Shown: positions 1 through 6,200, numbered from the stretch's first letter. The stretch is DNA of 12,051 bases from Chloroflexota bacterium (GCA_025355835.1 JANXYW010000160.1:1-12051); one strand, 5' to 3'. Made by a program: numbers and translations. Notes: generated by a model from the sequence alone, not told the origin.

Positions 1-1
1 C

Positions 2-193
2 GTCTCGCAGCAGATGTCGTCGTATACCACGTTCAGAACTTTGGGTATCAAGGCGGGCACTGACGTTATCTTAGCCAAGGAGTATCAAGAAGGAACGCTA
101 TGGCTAAGCCCGAGGTGGTTAGAAATCGTCTTCGTCCTAGAAAACGCGTTGACCCTCGAGCGCTTCGGAATCGTCGCGTACAACGTGGAGTGA
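2..193 (+). CDS. possible 3' end of an unidentified gene (doubtful)
   Basis: A reading frame is open from the left edge to a TGA at 191-193 (63 codons, or 59 from an ATG at 14). The translation has mixed, protein-like composition with a hydrophobic stretch (LEIVFVLENALTL) and ends FGIVAYNVE. I do not recognise the family. The DNA here is about 53% GC, clearly below the genes to the right, and it is the only candidate gene stopping with TGA. A competing reading in another frame is a 38-codon, very basic ORF starting ATG at 100, preceded by an AAGGA that would serve as a ribosome-binding site. At most one of these is likely real, and 63 open codons can arise by chance. It may be the tail of a gene to the left, a remnant, or non-coding. 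Confidence 0.25.
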   Translation, partial: VSQQMSSYTTFRTLGIKAGTDVILAKEYQEGTLWLSPRWLEIVFVLENALTLERFGIVAYNVE

Positions 194-247
194 ATAAATC
201 ACCACCAATCGCGTGAGCCGGACGTAGCAGTGCGATGCGTGGTAGCT

Positions 248-281
248 TTGACCTGCCCCCGGTCTCTGGTTGACCTGCCCC
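248..281. repeat. two direct copies of TTGACCTGCCCC
   Basis: The 12-mer TTGACCTGCCCC occurs at 248-259 and again at 270-281, both followed by (C)GGT. It lies in the non-coding gap between the left-edge ORF and the RAM gene. It could be an operator pair or intergenic repeat debris. The 22-nt period is about two helical turns, but there is no nearby start codon for it to control. Confidence 0.5.
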
Positions 282-290
282 GGTGGGAGA

Positions 291-316
291 GGGACAGTCG
301 CCGCAGGCGACAGGGT
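291..316. repeat. short hairpin (GTCGCC / GGCGAC) in a G-rich intergenic repeat
   Basis: GTCGCC at 297-302 pairs perfectly with GGCGAC at 306-311 around a GCA loop. The flanks (GGGAGAGGGACA before, CAGGGTGAGGG after) are also partly symmetrical. There is no T-run, so it is a poor intrinsic terminator. It lies downstream of the RAM gene on the minus strand and may mark or protect that transcript's 3' end. The flanking sequence resembles repeats scattered between genes of high-GC environmental bacteria, which is recollection rather than a search result. Confidence 0.5.
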
Positions 317-331
317 GAGGGCCCTTCCCCA

Positions 332-358
332 TCCGTGCAATCCGCGAAATCCGTGTTT
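332..358. repeat. three tandem 9-nt units, TCCGYGNNN
   Basis: TCCGTGCAA (332-340), TCCGCGAAA (341-349) and TCCGTGTTT (350-358) follow each other without gaps. The first six bases are nearly constant and the last three vary. The array ends nine bases before the 3' end of the RAM gene. No function can be assigned. Confidence 0.55.
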
Positions 359-367
359 CCGGTCGCC

Positions 368-604
368 CTACTTAGCCGGGAACGTCACCAGCGATGTCGT
401 GCTCTCGATGCCCGGGATGGTGCGGATTTTGTCGCTGAGGATGGGCGGAACGTCGCTCAGGGAGTCGACTTCTATCTCGATGACGATGTCGTAGGGGCCC
501 ATGACTTCGTGGAGTTCTTTGACGCCCTGGATGCCCTGGGCAGCCGCGACCACGGCCCTTGTTTCGCCCGGGTTGGTGACAACGAGTACGTACGCCTTGA
601 TCAT
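368..604 (-). CDS. stand-alone Lrp/AsnC ligand-binding (RAM) domain protein
   Basis: This is a 78-residue protein, MIKAYVLV... to ...LVTFPAK. It matches only the C-terminal alpha/beta sensor domain of Lrp/AsnC regulators: the opening strand IKAYVLVVT, the helix with AAAQGIQGVKELHEV, then GPYDIVIEIE and a C-terminal IRTIPGIESTTSLVTF. The N-terminal helix-turn-helix is absent, so it is unlikely to bind DNA alone. In the family this domain binds amino acids or related metabolites and forms dimers or higher rings. The start is set by an AGGAGG (complement at 611-616) six bases before the ATG at 604. A longer open frame upstream runs antisense through the CBS gene and is rejected. It is divergent from the CBS-korAB operon, so the two share a 243-nt promoter region. 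Partner and ligand are unknown. Confidence 0.85.
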   Translation of the reverse strand: MIKAYVLVVTNPGETRAVVAAAQGIQGVKELHEVMGPYDIVIEIEVDSLSDVPPILSDKIRTIPGIESTTSLVTFPAK

Positions 605-642
605 CGAACGCCTCCTGCGGAATTGTGCATCGGCATGAGCAC

Positions 643-671
643 TTGCCTGTGAGGGAACAACGCTCGATACT
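643..671 (+). promoter_or_regulatory. candidate promoter for the CBS-korAB operon
   Basis: TTGCCT (643-648) and GATACT (666-671) are 17 nt apart, each matching 4 of 6 bases of the sigma-70 consensus. Transcription would start near 678 and leave a leader of about 170 nt before the GTG at 848. A second -10-like TACAAT lies at 775-780 with only a poor -35. The string ATACTGGATG (667-676) recurs exactly at 7325-7334 in front of glcD. Prediction only. Confidence 0.3.
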
Positions 672-847
672 GGATGGAAGGAACGCTGTTGTTGGCTACT
701 AGGTACACGGTTTCGCGCCGTCCCGCCAATCGCGCCGACAATCGTTTCGAATACTGAGGACGCTTGACGTGCGTTACAATTGAACGAAGAGCGCCTGCTC
801 TGAATCTGCCGGACGTCCGCGTCAACCCAGGCGCGGCAGAGGCGACC

Positions 848-1312
848 GTGGTCGAAGAGATCTTCCAGACCGACCCCATCAGCTCGCTCGGGCTTCCCTC
901 CCCCGTATCCATCGGCCGCGATGCCAGCGTTGGCGCCGCGCTGGCTGCCGTCCAGCAGCACGGCCAGGGCTACGTGCTGGTCGTCGAAAACGGCAAACCG
1001 GTCGGCATCATGAGCGAGCGCGAAGTGCTGATGCGCATCGTCGCGCGCGATGTGAAATACGCGGAAAACGTCGATACGTACATGTCGCACGCGCCGGAGA
1101 CACTGACGTCGAAGGAGCCGATCGCGACGGCGATTCGTATGATGAACGAGGGTGGCGAGCGCAATATCCCCATCGTCGATGGCTCCGGCCGGGCCGTCGC
1201 GGTGCTGCGCACGATCGACATCATCCGCTTCCTGGCGGAGGCCTTTCCGGCGCAGCTGTTGAACCTTCCGCCGCGGCCTCACCAGATGATCGCAGACTCG
1301 GAGGGTGCGTAG
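848..1312 (+). CDS. CBS-domain-pair protein, first gene of the korAB operon
   Basis: A 154-residue protein made almost wholly of two CBS domains, roughly residues 8-72 (VSIGRDASVGAAL, GYVLVVENGKPVGIMSEREVLMRI) and 75-135 (YMSHAPETLTSKEPIATAIRMM, NIPIVDGSGRAVAVLRTIDI). CBS pairs (Bateman modules) bind AMP, ATP or other adenosyl ligands and usually regulate a partner protein. No catalytic domain is attached. The frame is open back to a TTG at 764, but I chose the GTG at 848 because AGAGG lies five bases before it and homology-like sequence begins there; the start is uncertain. The TAG stop shares its G with the GTG of korA (TAGTG), indicating translational coupling. The natural inference is a soluble adenylate sensor for KorAB. 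That partnership comes from gene order, not from any motif. Confidence 0.85.
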   Translation: MVEEIFQTDPISSLGLPSPVSIGRDASVGAALAAVQQHGQGYVLVVENGKPVGIMSEREVLMRIVARDVKYAENVDTYMSHAPETLTSKEPIATAIRMMNEGGERNIPIVDGSGRAVAVLRTIDIIRFLAEAFPAQLLNLPPRPHQMIADSEGA

Positions 1313-3174
1313 TGACGACGCTAACGCGAGAGCCGGAGCAGCCCGAGCACGCAGAGTCGCTGGAACTCGATCGCGTGACGATCAAGTTCGCTGGCGACTC
1401 CGGCGATGGCATGCAGCTCGCAGGCACGCAATTCACAAACACCTCCGCCGTCCTCGGCAACGACATCGCCACGTTCCCCGACATTCCCGCAGAGATTCGA
1501 GCGCCACAGGGCTCCCTCCCCGGCGTCAGCGGCTTCCAGATCAGCTTCTCCAGCTCGCACATCTACACGCCGGGCGACGCGCCCGACGTGCTCGTTGCGA
1601 TGAACCCTGCCGCATTGAAGACGAACATCGCGGATCTGCCGCGTGGCGGCATCCTCGTCGTGAACGAGGACGAGTTCAACGAAACGAACCTCAAGAAGGC
1701 CGCGTACAAGTCGAACCCGCTCGAAGACGGCAGCCTCAGCTCGTACCGCGTGTTCCGCGTGCCGGTGACGACGCTGACGGCGCGCGCGTTGAAGGACAGC
1801 GGGCTCACGGCGGTGCAGATCGATCGCTGCAAGAATATGTACACGCTGGGGCTGATGTTCTGGATGTACAGCCGGCCGCTCGAAACGACGCTGCACTGGA
1901 TCGGCGAGAAGTTCGGCAAGAACCCACCCGTCGCCGAAGCGAACAAGCTGGCGCTGAAGTCGGGCTACTACTTCGGCGAAACGACGGAGATGTTCGCGAC
2001 GCACTATCACGTGCCGAAAGCGAAGACGAAGCCCGGCCTCTACCGCAACATCACCGGCAACGAAGCGACCGCGCTCGGCTGGCTGACGGCGTCGAAGCTC
2101 GCGGGGCGCCCGCTGTTCTACGGTAGCTATCCGATCACGCCGGCCAGTGACGTGCTGCACGAGTTGGCGCGCTTCAAGCGCTTCGGTGTCAAGACGTTCC
2201 AGGCTGAGGACGAGATCGCGGCCATCGGCTCCGCGATCGGCGCGGCCTTCGGCGGCTCGCTGGGGCTGACGGGCACGAGCGGCCCGGGGCTGGCGCTGAA
2301 GAGCGAAGCGATCGGGCTGGCCGTCATGGTCGAACTGCCGCTGGTGATCATGAACGTGCAGCGCGGCGGGCCCAGCACCGGGCTTCCGACGAAGACCGAG
2401 CAATCGGATCTGCTGCAAGCGATGTTCGGCCGCAACGGCGAATCGCCCGTCGGCCTCGTGGCGCCGGCCACCGTGTCCGACTGCTTCTACATGGCGATCG
2501 AGGCGTGGCGCTTCGCGATCAAGTACCGCACGCCGGTGATCTTCCTCTCGGACGGCTACCTCGGCAACGGATCCGAACCGTGGCTCGTGCCCGATTTCGA
2601 TTCGCTGCCGAAAATGGATCCGAACTTTGCGTCGGATCCGGCGACGTTCCAGCCGTACGCGCGCGATCCGCAGACGCTCGCGCGGCCGTGGGCGATCCCG
2701 GGCACGCCGGGACTCGAGCACCGCATCGGCGGCCTCGAGAAGGCCGACATCACCGGCAACGTCAACTACGAGGCCGCGAACCACAACAAGATGGTGCACC
2801 TGCGCGCGGAGAAAATCGAGCGCATGGTGCAGGACGTGCCCGACATCGAAGTATCGGGCGAAGAGTCCGGCGGGCTGCTGGTGATCGGTTGGGGCAGCAC
2901 GTACGGCGCCATCACGACGGCCGTGCAGCGCGCCCGCGCGCAGGGCAAGCGAGTGTCGTCGGCGCACATCCGCTACATCAATCCGTTCCCGGCGAATCTG
3001 GGCGACGTGCTCAAGCGATACGACCAGGTGCTGATGCCGGAGATGAATCTCGGGCAGATGCGCCTGTTACTGCGTGGCAAATACCTCGTCGACGTAATCG
3101 GCCTGAACAAAGTGTCCGGCCGGCCGTTCACGATCGCCGAGATCGAAGCGAAAATCACCGAGATGGTGGGGTAG
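1312..3174 (+). CDS. korA: 2-oxoglutarate (2-oxoacid):ferredoxin oxidoreductase, alpha subunit with fused gamma domain
   Basis: This 620-residue protein has the usual size for two-subunit KorAB enzymes, where the gamma domain is fused ahead of alpha. Gamma spans about residues 22-210 (KFAGDSGDGMQLAGTQF at 25-41). The pyrimidine-binding alpha domain follows from about 245, with YGSYPITPASD near 270, an AEDEIAAIGSAIGAA segment, SGPGLALKSEA near 325 and VQRGGPSTGLPTKTEQSD from 349. A C-terminal domain near 520-620 completes it. With KorB and thiamine diphosphate it catalyses reversible oxidative decarboxylation of a 2-oxoacid, probably 2-oxoglutarate, to acyl-CoA, reducing ferredoxin in the cytoplasm. 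GTG start with GGAGG at 1300-1304, seven bases upstream. Its last 26 nt are repeated downstream at 3211-3236. Substrate is not provable from sequence; pyruvate or branched 2-oxoacids are alternatives. Confidence 0.93.
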   Translation: MTTLTREPEQPEHAESLELDRVTIKFAGDSGDGMQLAGTQFTNTSAVLGNDIATFPDIPAEIRAPQGSLPGVSGFQISFSSSHIYTPGDAPDVLVAMNPAALKTNIADLPRGGILVVNEDEFNETNLKKAAYKSNPLEDGSLSSYRVFRVPVTTLTARALKDSGLTAVQIDRCKNMYTLGLMFWMYSRPLETTLHWIGEKFGKNPPVAEANKLALKSGYYFGETTEMFATHYHVPKAKTKPGLYRNITGNEATALGWLTASKLAGRPLFYGSYPITPASDVLHELARFKRFGVKTFQAEDEIAAIGSAIGAAFGGSLGLTGTSGPGLALKSEAIGLAVMVELPLVIMNVQRGGPSTGLPTKTEQSDLLQAMFGRNGESPVGLVAPATVSDCFYMAIEAWRFAIKYRTPVIFLSDGYLGNGSEPWLVPDFDSLPKMDPNFASDPATFQPYARDPQTLARPWAIPGTPGLEHRIGGLEKADITGNVNYEAANHNKMVHLRAEKIERMVQDVPDIEVSGEESGGLLVIGWGSTYGAITTAVQRARAQGKRVSSAHIRYINPFPANLGDVLKRYDQVLMPEMNLGQMRLLLRGKYLVDVIGLNKVSGRPFTIAEIEAKITEMVG

Positions 3175-3236
3175 CACGGAGCGGAGAGCGCGGGCATTCA
3201 GCCCGCGTCACGAAAACCACCGAGATGGTGGGATAG
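3149..3236. repeat. direct duplication of the korA 3' end, 62 nt apart
   Basis: Positions 3149-3174, the last codons and stop of korA, recur at 3211-3236 with 24 of 26 bases identical. The shared core is CACCGAGATGGTGGG, and both copies end in TAG. The two differences are transitions. Identity stops abruptly on both sides (3148 versus 3210, 3175 versus 3237). The 36 nt between the copies hold the hairpin at 3189-3207. The second copy is not in frame with a gene and looks like a relic of an insertion or of a deleted korA duplicate. Confidence 0.9.
3189..3207. repeat. hairpin CGCGGGC / GCCCGCG with ATTCA loop, between korA and korB
   Basis: A perfect 7-bp GC stem (3189-3195 with 3201-3207) closes an ATTCA loop. 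No T-tract follows, so it is unlikely to stop transcription fully. In the 78-nt korA-korB gap it could stabilise or process the mRNA. The TTCA in its loop is shared with hairpins at 4838-4857 and (minus strand) 5031-5052, suggesting one repeat family. Confidence 0.7.
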
Positions 3237-3252
3237 GGCGATAGGCACGAAC

Positions 3253-4287
3253 ATGGTGACTGCAACCCGCGAAGAGAGCCCGCTGCCCGTACTTTCGCGC
3301 AAAGACTTTGTGACGGATCAGGAAGTGCGCTGGTGCCCCGGCTGCGGCGACTACTCGATTCTGGCGCAGACGCAGAAGGTGATGCCCGAGCTGGGCGTCG
3401 CGCGCGAGAACATCGTCTTCATCTCCGGCATCGGCTGTTCAAGCCGGCTGCCGTACTACATGAACACGTTCGGTTTCCACAGCATCCACGGCCGCGCGCC
3501 GACGATCGCCAGCGGCCTCAAGGCATCGCGCCCGGAGCTGAGCGTCTGGGTGATCACGGGCGATGGCGACGCGCTGAGCATCGGCGGCAACCACATCCTG
3601 CACGTGCTGCGCCGCAACATGGACATCCAGATCATCCTCCACAACAACGAGATCTACGGCTTGACCAAGGGCCAGTACTCGCCGACGTCGGAACTGGGCA
3701 AGCGCACGAAGTCGTCGCCATACGGCACGATCGACGCGCCGCTGCATCCACTCAGCGTCGCGATCGGCGCGGAGGCGACGTTCGTCGCGCGGTCGCTCGA
3801 CAACGATGCGCACCACCTGGCGTCGATGCTGCTGCGCGCGCACGAGCACCGCGGCACGTCGTTCGTCGAGGTCTACCAGAACTGCAACATTTTCAACGAC
3901 GGCGCATTCAAGGACTTCACCGCGAAGGAAGTGCGCGCCGACCGCATGCTCTTCCTGGAGCACGGCAAGCCGATGATCTTCGGCAAGGAAAAGGACAAGG
4001 GCCTGCGCATCAACGCGATGAAGATGGAAGTCGTGCAGCTCGGCAACGGCATCACGGAGTCCGATCTGCTGGTGCATGACGAGACGCGCGAAGATCCGTC
4101 GATCGCATTCCTTCTGAGCCGCATGGACTACCCGGAATACCCGGTCCCCGTCGGCGTTATCCGTGCCGTCCGCCGCCCGACGTACGACGAGCTGATGACG
4201 CAGCAGATCGACCTCGCGATCGCGACCGAGGGCGAAGGCGATCTGCGAGAGATATTCCTCGAAGGCGACACCTGGACCGTGGAGTAG
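3253..4287 (+). CDS. korB: 2-oxoglutarate (2-oxoacid):ferredoxin oxidoreductase, beta subunit
   Basis: This 344-residue protein is the thiamine diphosphate and iron-sulfur subunit that partners KorA. The Mg/ThDP motif is GDGD at 103-106, followed by HNNEIYGLTKGQ with N131-N132. Four cysteines fit the single [4Fe-4S] cluster of this family: C28 and C31 (WCPGCGD), C62 (GIGCSSR) and C211 (YQNCNIF). There is no extra ferredoxin-like delta domain and no delta gene nearby, as expected for the two-subunit type. Electrons go from the hydroxyethyl-type ThDP intermediate through the cluster to ferredoxin. The start is the ATG at 3253, with only a weak AGG at 3243-3245, and lies 78 nt after korA, a gap lengthened by the korA-end duplication and hairpin. 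That gap may alter coupling between the subunits. The zinc-ribbon/CBS gene follows 13 nt later. Confidence 0.93.
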   Translation: MVTATREESPLPVLSRKDFVTDQEVRWCPGCGDYSILAQTQKVMPELGVARENIVFISGIGCSSRLPYYMNTFGFHSIHGRAPTIASGLKASRPELSVWVITGDGDALSIGGNHILHVLRRNMDIQIILHNNEIYGLTKGQYSPTSELGKRTKSSPYGTIDAPLHPLSVAIGAEATFVARSLDNDAHHLASMLLRAHEHRGTSFVEVYQNCNIFNDGAFKDFTAKEVRADRMLFLEHGKPMIFGKEKDKGLRINAMKMEVVQLGNGITESDLLVHDETREDPSIAFLLSRMDYPEYPVPVGVIRAVRRPTYDELMTQQIDLAIATEGEGDLREIFLEGDTWTVE

Positions 4288-4300
4288 CGGAGAATCCGAC

Positions 4301-4810
4301 ATGATCTGTCCCGAGTGCCACACGGACAACATCGAGGGCGTCGACCGCTGTGCGAACTGCGGCCAGGACCTCTACAGCATGGGGAAGGGCGTGACCGGAA
4401 AGGCCACGCGCGGCCCGGAGTTCATCTCCGAGCGCCTGTCTGAGATCCCCGCGCAGTCACCCGTGCGCGTCGCGACCGGCGATCCCGTAGCGCTGGCCGT
4501 GCGCCTGATGCAGAACTCCGATACGGACTGCGTGCTCGTGATGGACGGCTCGCACCTGGCGGGCATCATCACGCCGTGGGACATTCTGCACAAAGTCGCC
4601 GGCCCCAACGAAGACCTCAACGCCGTCACCTGCCGCCAGGTGATGACCGCCGACCCGGTCTTCCTTCGCGACGACGACGACATCGCCGTCGCGATCAACA
4701 AGATGTCGATCGGCGGCTTCCGCCACATCCCGTTGCTACAGGGCGGCACCCCGACGGCCGTCGTCAGCATCCGCGACGTCTTCCGCCACATCTCCCCGCA
4801 CTTGGGGTAG
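4301..4810 (+). CDS. zinc-ribbon + CBS-pair protein, last gene of the korAB operon
   Basis: A 169-residue protein with an N-terminal four-cysteine zinc ribbon (C3-P-E-C6 and C17-A-N-C20), a linker to about residue 45, then two CBS domains at roughly 50-105 (VRVATGDPVALAVRLM, DCVLVMDGSHLAGIITPWDIL) and 110-168 (VMTADPVFLRDDDDIAVAINKM, FRHIPLLQGGTPTAVVSIRDV). The ribbon probably mediates protein contact or structure; the CBS pair is expected to bind adenine nucleotides. Start ATG at 4301 with GGAG at 4289-4292, eight bases upstream, only 13 nt after korB, so it is co-transcribed. Together with the CBS protein upstream of korA this brackets the enzyme with two nucleotide-sensor candidates, which could pair as a heteromer. 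No enzymatic motif is seen. Function inferred from position only. Confidence 0.87.
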   Translation: MICPECHTDNIEGVDRCANCGQDLYSMGKGVTGKATRGPEFISERLSEIPAQSPVRVATGDPVALAVRLMQNSDTDCVLVMDGSHLAGIITPWDILHKVAGPNEDLNAVTCRQVMTADPVFLRDDDDIAVAINKMSIGGFRHIPLLQGGTPTAVVSIRDVFRHISPHLG

Positions 4811-4831
4811 GCGCTGGTGGCGTTCACAGAT

Positions 4832-4857
4832 GCCGTAGCGTGGACTTCAGTCCGCGC
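4832..4857 (+). repeat. REP-like hairpin unit 1
   Basis: GCCGTA (4832-4837) runs into an 8-bp stem, 4838-4845 with 4850-4857, that includes one G-T wobble and closes a TTCA loop. The foot reads GTAG, as in classical REP elements. It lies 27 nt after the stop of the zinc-ribbon/CBS gene. Confidence 0.65.
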
Positions 4858-4891
4858 CGTACTCGGAGCCACCACAACGCCCGAACGGAGG

Positions 4892-4920
4892 GCCGTATGG
4901 ACGCAGCTTTAGCTCCGTCC
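4892..4920 (+). repeat. REP-like hairpin unit 2 (plus orientation)
   Basis: GCCGTA (4892-4897), one spacer base, then GGACG (4899-4903) pairing with CGTCC (4916-4920), a C-C mismatch, and an inner AGC/GCT stem closing a TTTA loop. Its near-identical partner lies inverted at 5031-5059: 25 of 29 bases match, and two of the four differences form a compensatory pair. Confidence 0.75.
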
Positions 4921-5030
4921 AGCCTCCACCCAGCGATCTATTGGACTACGACGCTAAGATCCCGTTCGATGACAGGCTTTGTACGTGATGACTCGTTGGT
5001 GTGGACGGGCGACGGCTCCGCGCCGAACGC

Positions 5031-5059
5031 GGACGGACCTGAAGGTGCGTCCCTACGGC
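5031..5059 (-). repeat. REP-like hairpin unit 3 (inverted copy of unit 2)
   Basis: Read on the minus strand: GCCGTA (5059-5054), one spacer, GGACG pairing with CGTCC, and an inner ACC/GGT stem closing a TTCA loop. Relative to unit 2 the G-C pair in the inner stem is C-G, which keeps pairing. It sits 19 nt beyond the stop of the LLM gene. Units 2 and 3 form an inverted pair separated by 110 nt. Confidence 0.75.
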
Positions 5060-5078
5060 CCCCGAAAACGAAAGCGCC

Positions 5079-6104
5079 CTAACTCAATACCTTCGCCGTC
5101 ATCTCCAGAAACGCGGGCGGCCCGCCGATGAGCATCGTGGTCAGCACCGTCGACTTCCATTTCGCCAATTCGTCGCGGACTTTCTCGATCGGCCCGATCA
5201 GTGTTGTGTCCTCGACGAGCGACGTCGGGATGGCGGCCATCGCGCCGCGCTTGTCGCCGCTGAGGTACAAATCCTGCACACGGACGCACGTCTCTTCATA
5301 CCCCATGCGGGCGAACACCTCGAAGTGAAAGTTCGCCGTGCGTGCGCCCATGCCGCCGATGTACAGCGCCAGCATCGGCCGCACGCGATCGGCTGCCGCC
5401 TCGATGTCGTTGTCGATGATGACGGAGACGCTGGCGGGGCATTCGAACGTATCCATGGTGTGGCGCGCGCCGGGACGCGCAAATCCTTCGGCCAGTGCGG
5501 CGCGGTAGAACTTGTCGCTCTTCGGCGAGAAGAAGATCGGCAGCCATCCGTCGGCGATCTCCGCCGCCATCGCGACGTTCTTCGGCCCCTCGGCGCCAAG
5601 ATAGATCGGAATGTCCTTGCGCAGCGGGTGCACCGTCGACTTCAGCGGCTTGCCGAGACCCGTGCCGCCCGGATATGGCAGCTTGTAGTGATGGCCGGAG
5701 TACTCGACCGGCTTCTCCCGGGCAAAGATCAGCCGCATGATCTCGAGGTACTCGCGCGTGCGCTCGAGCGGCCGCGGATACGGCTGCCCGTACCAGCCCT
5801 CGACCACCTGCGGGCCTGAGGCCCCCAGTCCGAGGATCATGCGCCCGTTCGACAAGTGATCGAGCGACATCGCCGCCATCGCCGTCGCGGCGGGCGTCCG
5901 CGCCGAAAGCTGCGTGATCGCCGTGCCGAGTTTGATTTTCGACGTCTTTGCGCCCCACCACGCGAGCGGCGTGAAGCAGTCCGAGCCGTACGCCTCGGCG
6001 GTCCACATCGAATCGAAGCCGAGGCTCTCCGCCGCGGCGATGCTTTCTTCGATGCCCGGCGGTGGCCCGCTGGACCAGTACCCTGCCGCAAATCCGAGTT
6101 TCAT
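5079..6104 (-). CDS. LLM-class F420-dependent oxidoreductase, Rv3520c-like
   Basis: A 341-residue bacterial-luciferase-like (TIM-barrel) protein, full length for the family. Conserved stretches include MKLGFAAGYW at the first strand, TAEAYGSDCFTPLAWWG (35-51), LGTAITQLSARTP (59-71), LDHLSNGRMILGLGASGPQ (81-99), VVEGWYGQP, and IYLGAEGPKNVAMAAEIADG (168-187). From memory these align closely with mycobacterial Rv3520c (family TIGR03559), predicted to use coenzyme F420 rather than FMN. Substrate unknown; cytoplasmic, with no signal peptide. Start ATG at 6104 with GGAGG four bases upstream on the minus strand. It is monocistronic: convergent with the korAB operon and divergent from the GNAT gene. 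If the cofactor is right, the organism must make or import F420; no F420 genes are in the window. Confidence 0.9.
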   Translation of the reverse strand: MKLGFAAGYWSSGPPPGIEESIAAAESLGFDSMWTAEAYGSDCFTPLAWWGAKTSKIKLGTAITQLSARTPAATAMAAMSLDHLSNGRMILGLGASGPQVVEGWYGQPYPRPLERTREYLEIMRLIFAREKPVEYSGHHYKLPYPGGTGLGKPLKSTVHPLRKDIPIYLGAEGPKNVAMAAEIADGWLPIFFSPKSDKFYRAALAEGFARPGARHTMDTFECPASVSVIIDNDIEAAADRVRPMLALYIGGMGARTANFHFEVFARMGYEETCVRVQDLYLSGDKRGAMAAIPTSLVEDTTLIGPIEKVRDELAKWKSTVLTTMLIGGPPAFLEMTAKVLS

Positions 6105-6139
6105 GCGTCCTCCAGTCGAGCTTCGTGGTTGGCACGCCG

Positions 6140-6145
6140 ATCATA
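6140..6145 (-). promoter_or_regulatory. candidate -10 box for the LLM gene
   Basis: On the minus strand this reads TATGAT (5 of 6 to TATAAT). The start point would be near 6132, about 28 nt before the ATG at 6104. The -35 region is weak (TACCGT at 17-nt spacing). Confidence 0.3.
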
Positions 6146-6200
6146 CGAGGCGCGCGTGACTGACGGTAGCGGGGCGCTACTGCGGCGCCCGGGCGTTCGA

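Larger units (their letters stand above)
4811..5078. other. 268-nt gap between convergent genes, holding three related hairpins
   Basis: No credible gene is seen; the open frames here are short and lack supporting features. The gap holds hairpins at 4838-4857, 4899-4920 and 5031-5052, each with the hexamer GCCGTA (or its complement) at the foot. Positions 4921-5030 show no strong feature beyond GC-rich sequence. With genes converging from both sides, the structures may end or protect both transcripts, although no T-runs follow them. Confidence 0.7.

Noticed and set aside
764..847. TTG start at 764 for the first CBS protein
   Set aside because: The added 28 residues lack CBS-family features and the TTG lacks a good ribosome-binding site; the GTG at 848 is preferred, though not proven.
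605..1282. N-terminal extension of the RAM protein to 304 residues
   Set aside because: The extension runs antisense through the CBS gene and is not protein-like. A strong AGGAGG at the correct distance marks the ATG at 604.
1321..2967. A 548-codon minus-strand frame opposite korA
   Set aside because: Shadow of korA: Arg-rich low-complexity composition and no family signal.
3189..3207. Hairpin as an intrinsic terminator between korA and korB
   Set aside because: No T-run follows, and the flanking genes encode subunits of one enzyme that must be co-expressed.
2505..3236. A 243-codon plus-strand frame ending in a second TEMVG-stop
   Set aside because: It is an out-of-frame reading of korA that enters the duplicated korA tail by chance; only the DNA duplication is meaningful.
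4832..5059. The spaced hairpins as a CRISPR array
   Set aside because: The units are only three, in both orientations, unevenly spaced and with differing stems; no cas gene is present.
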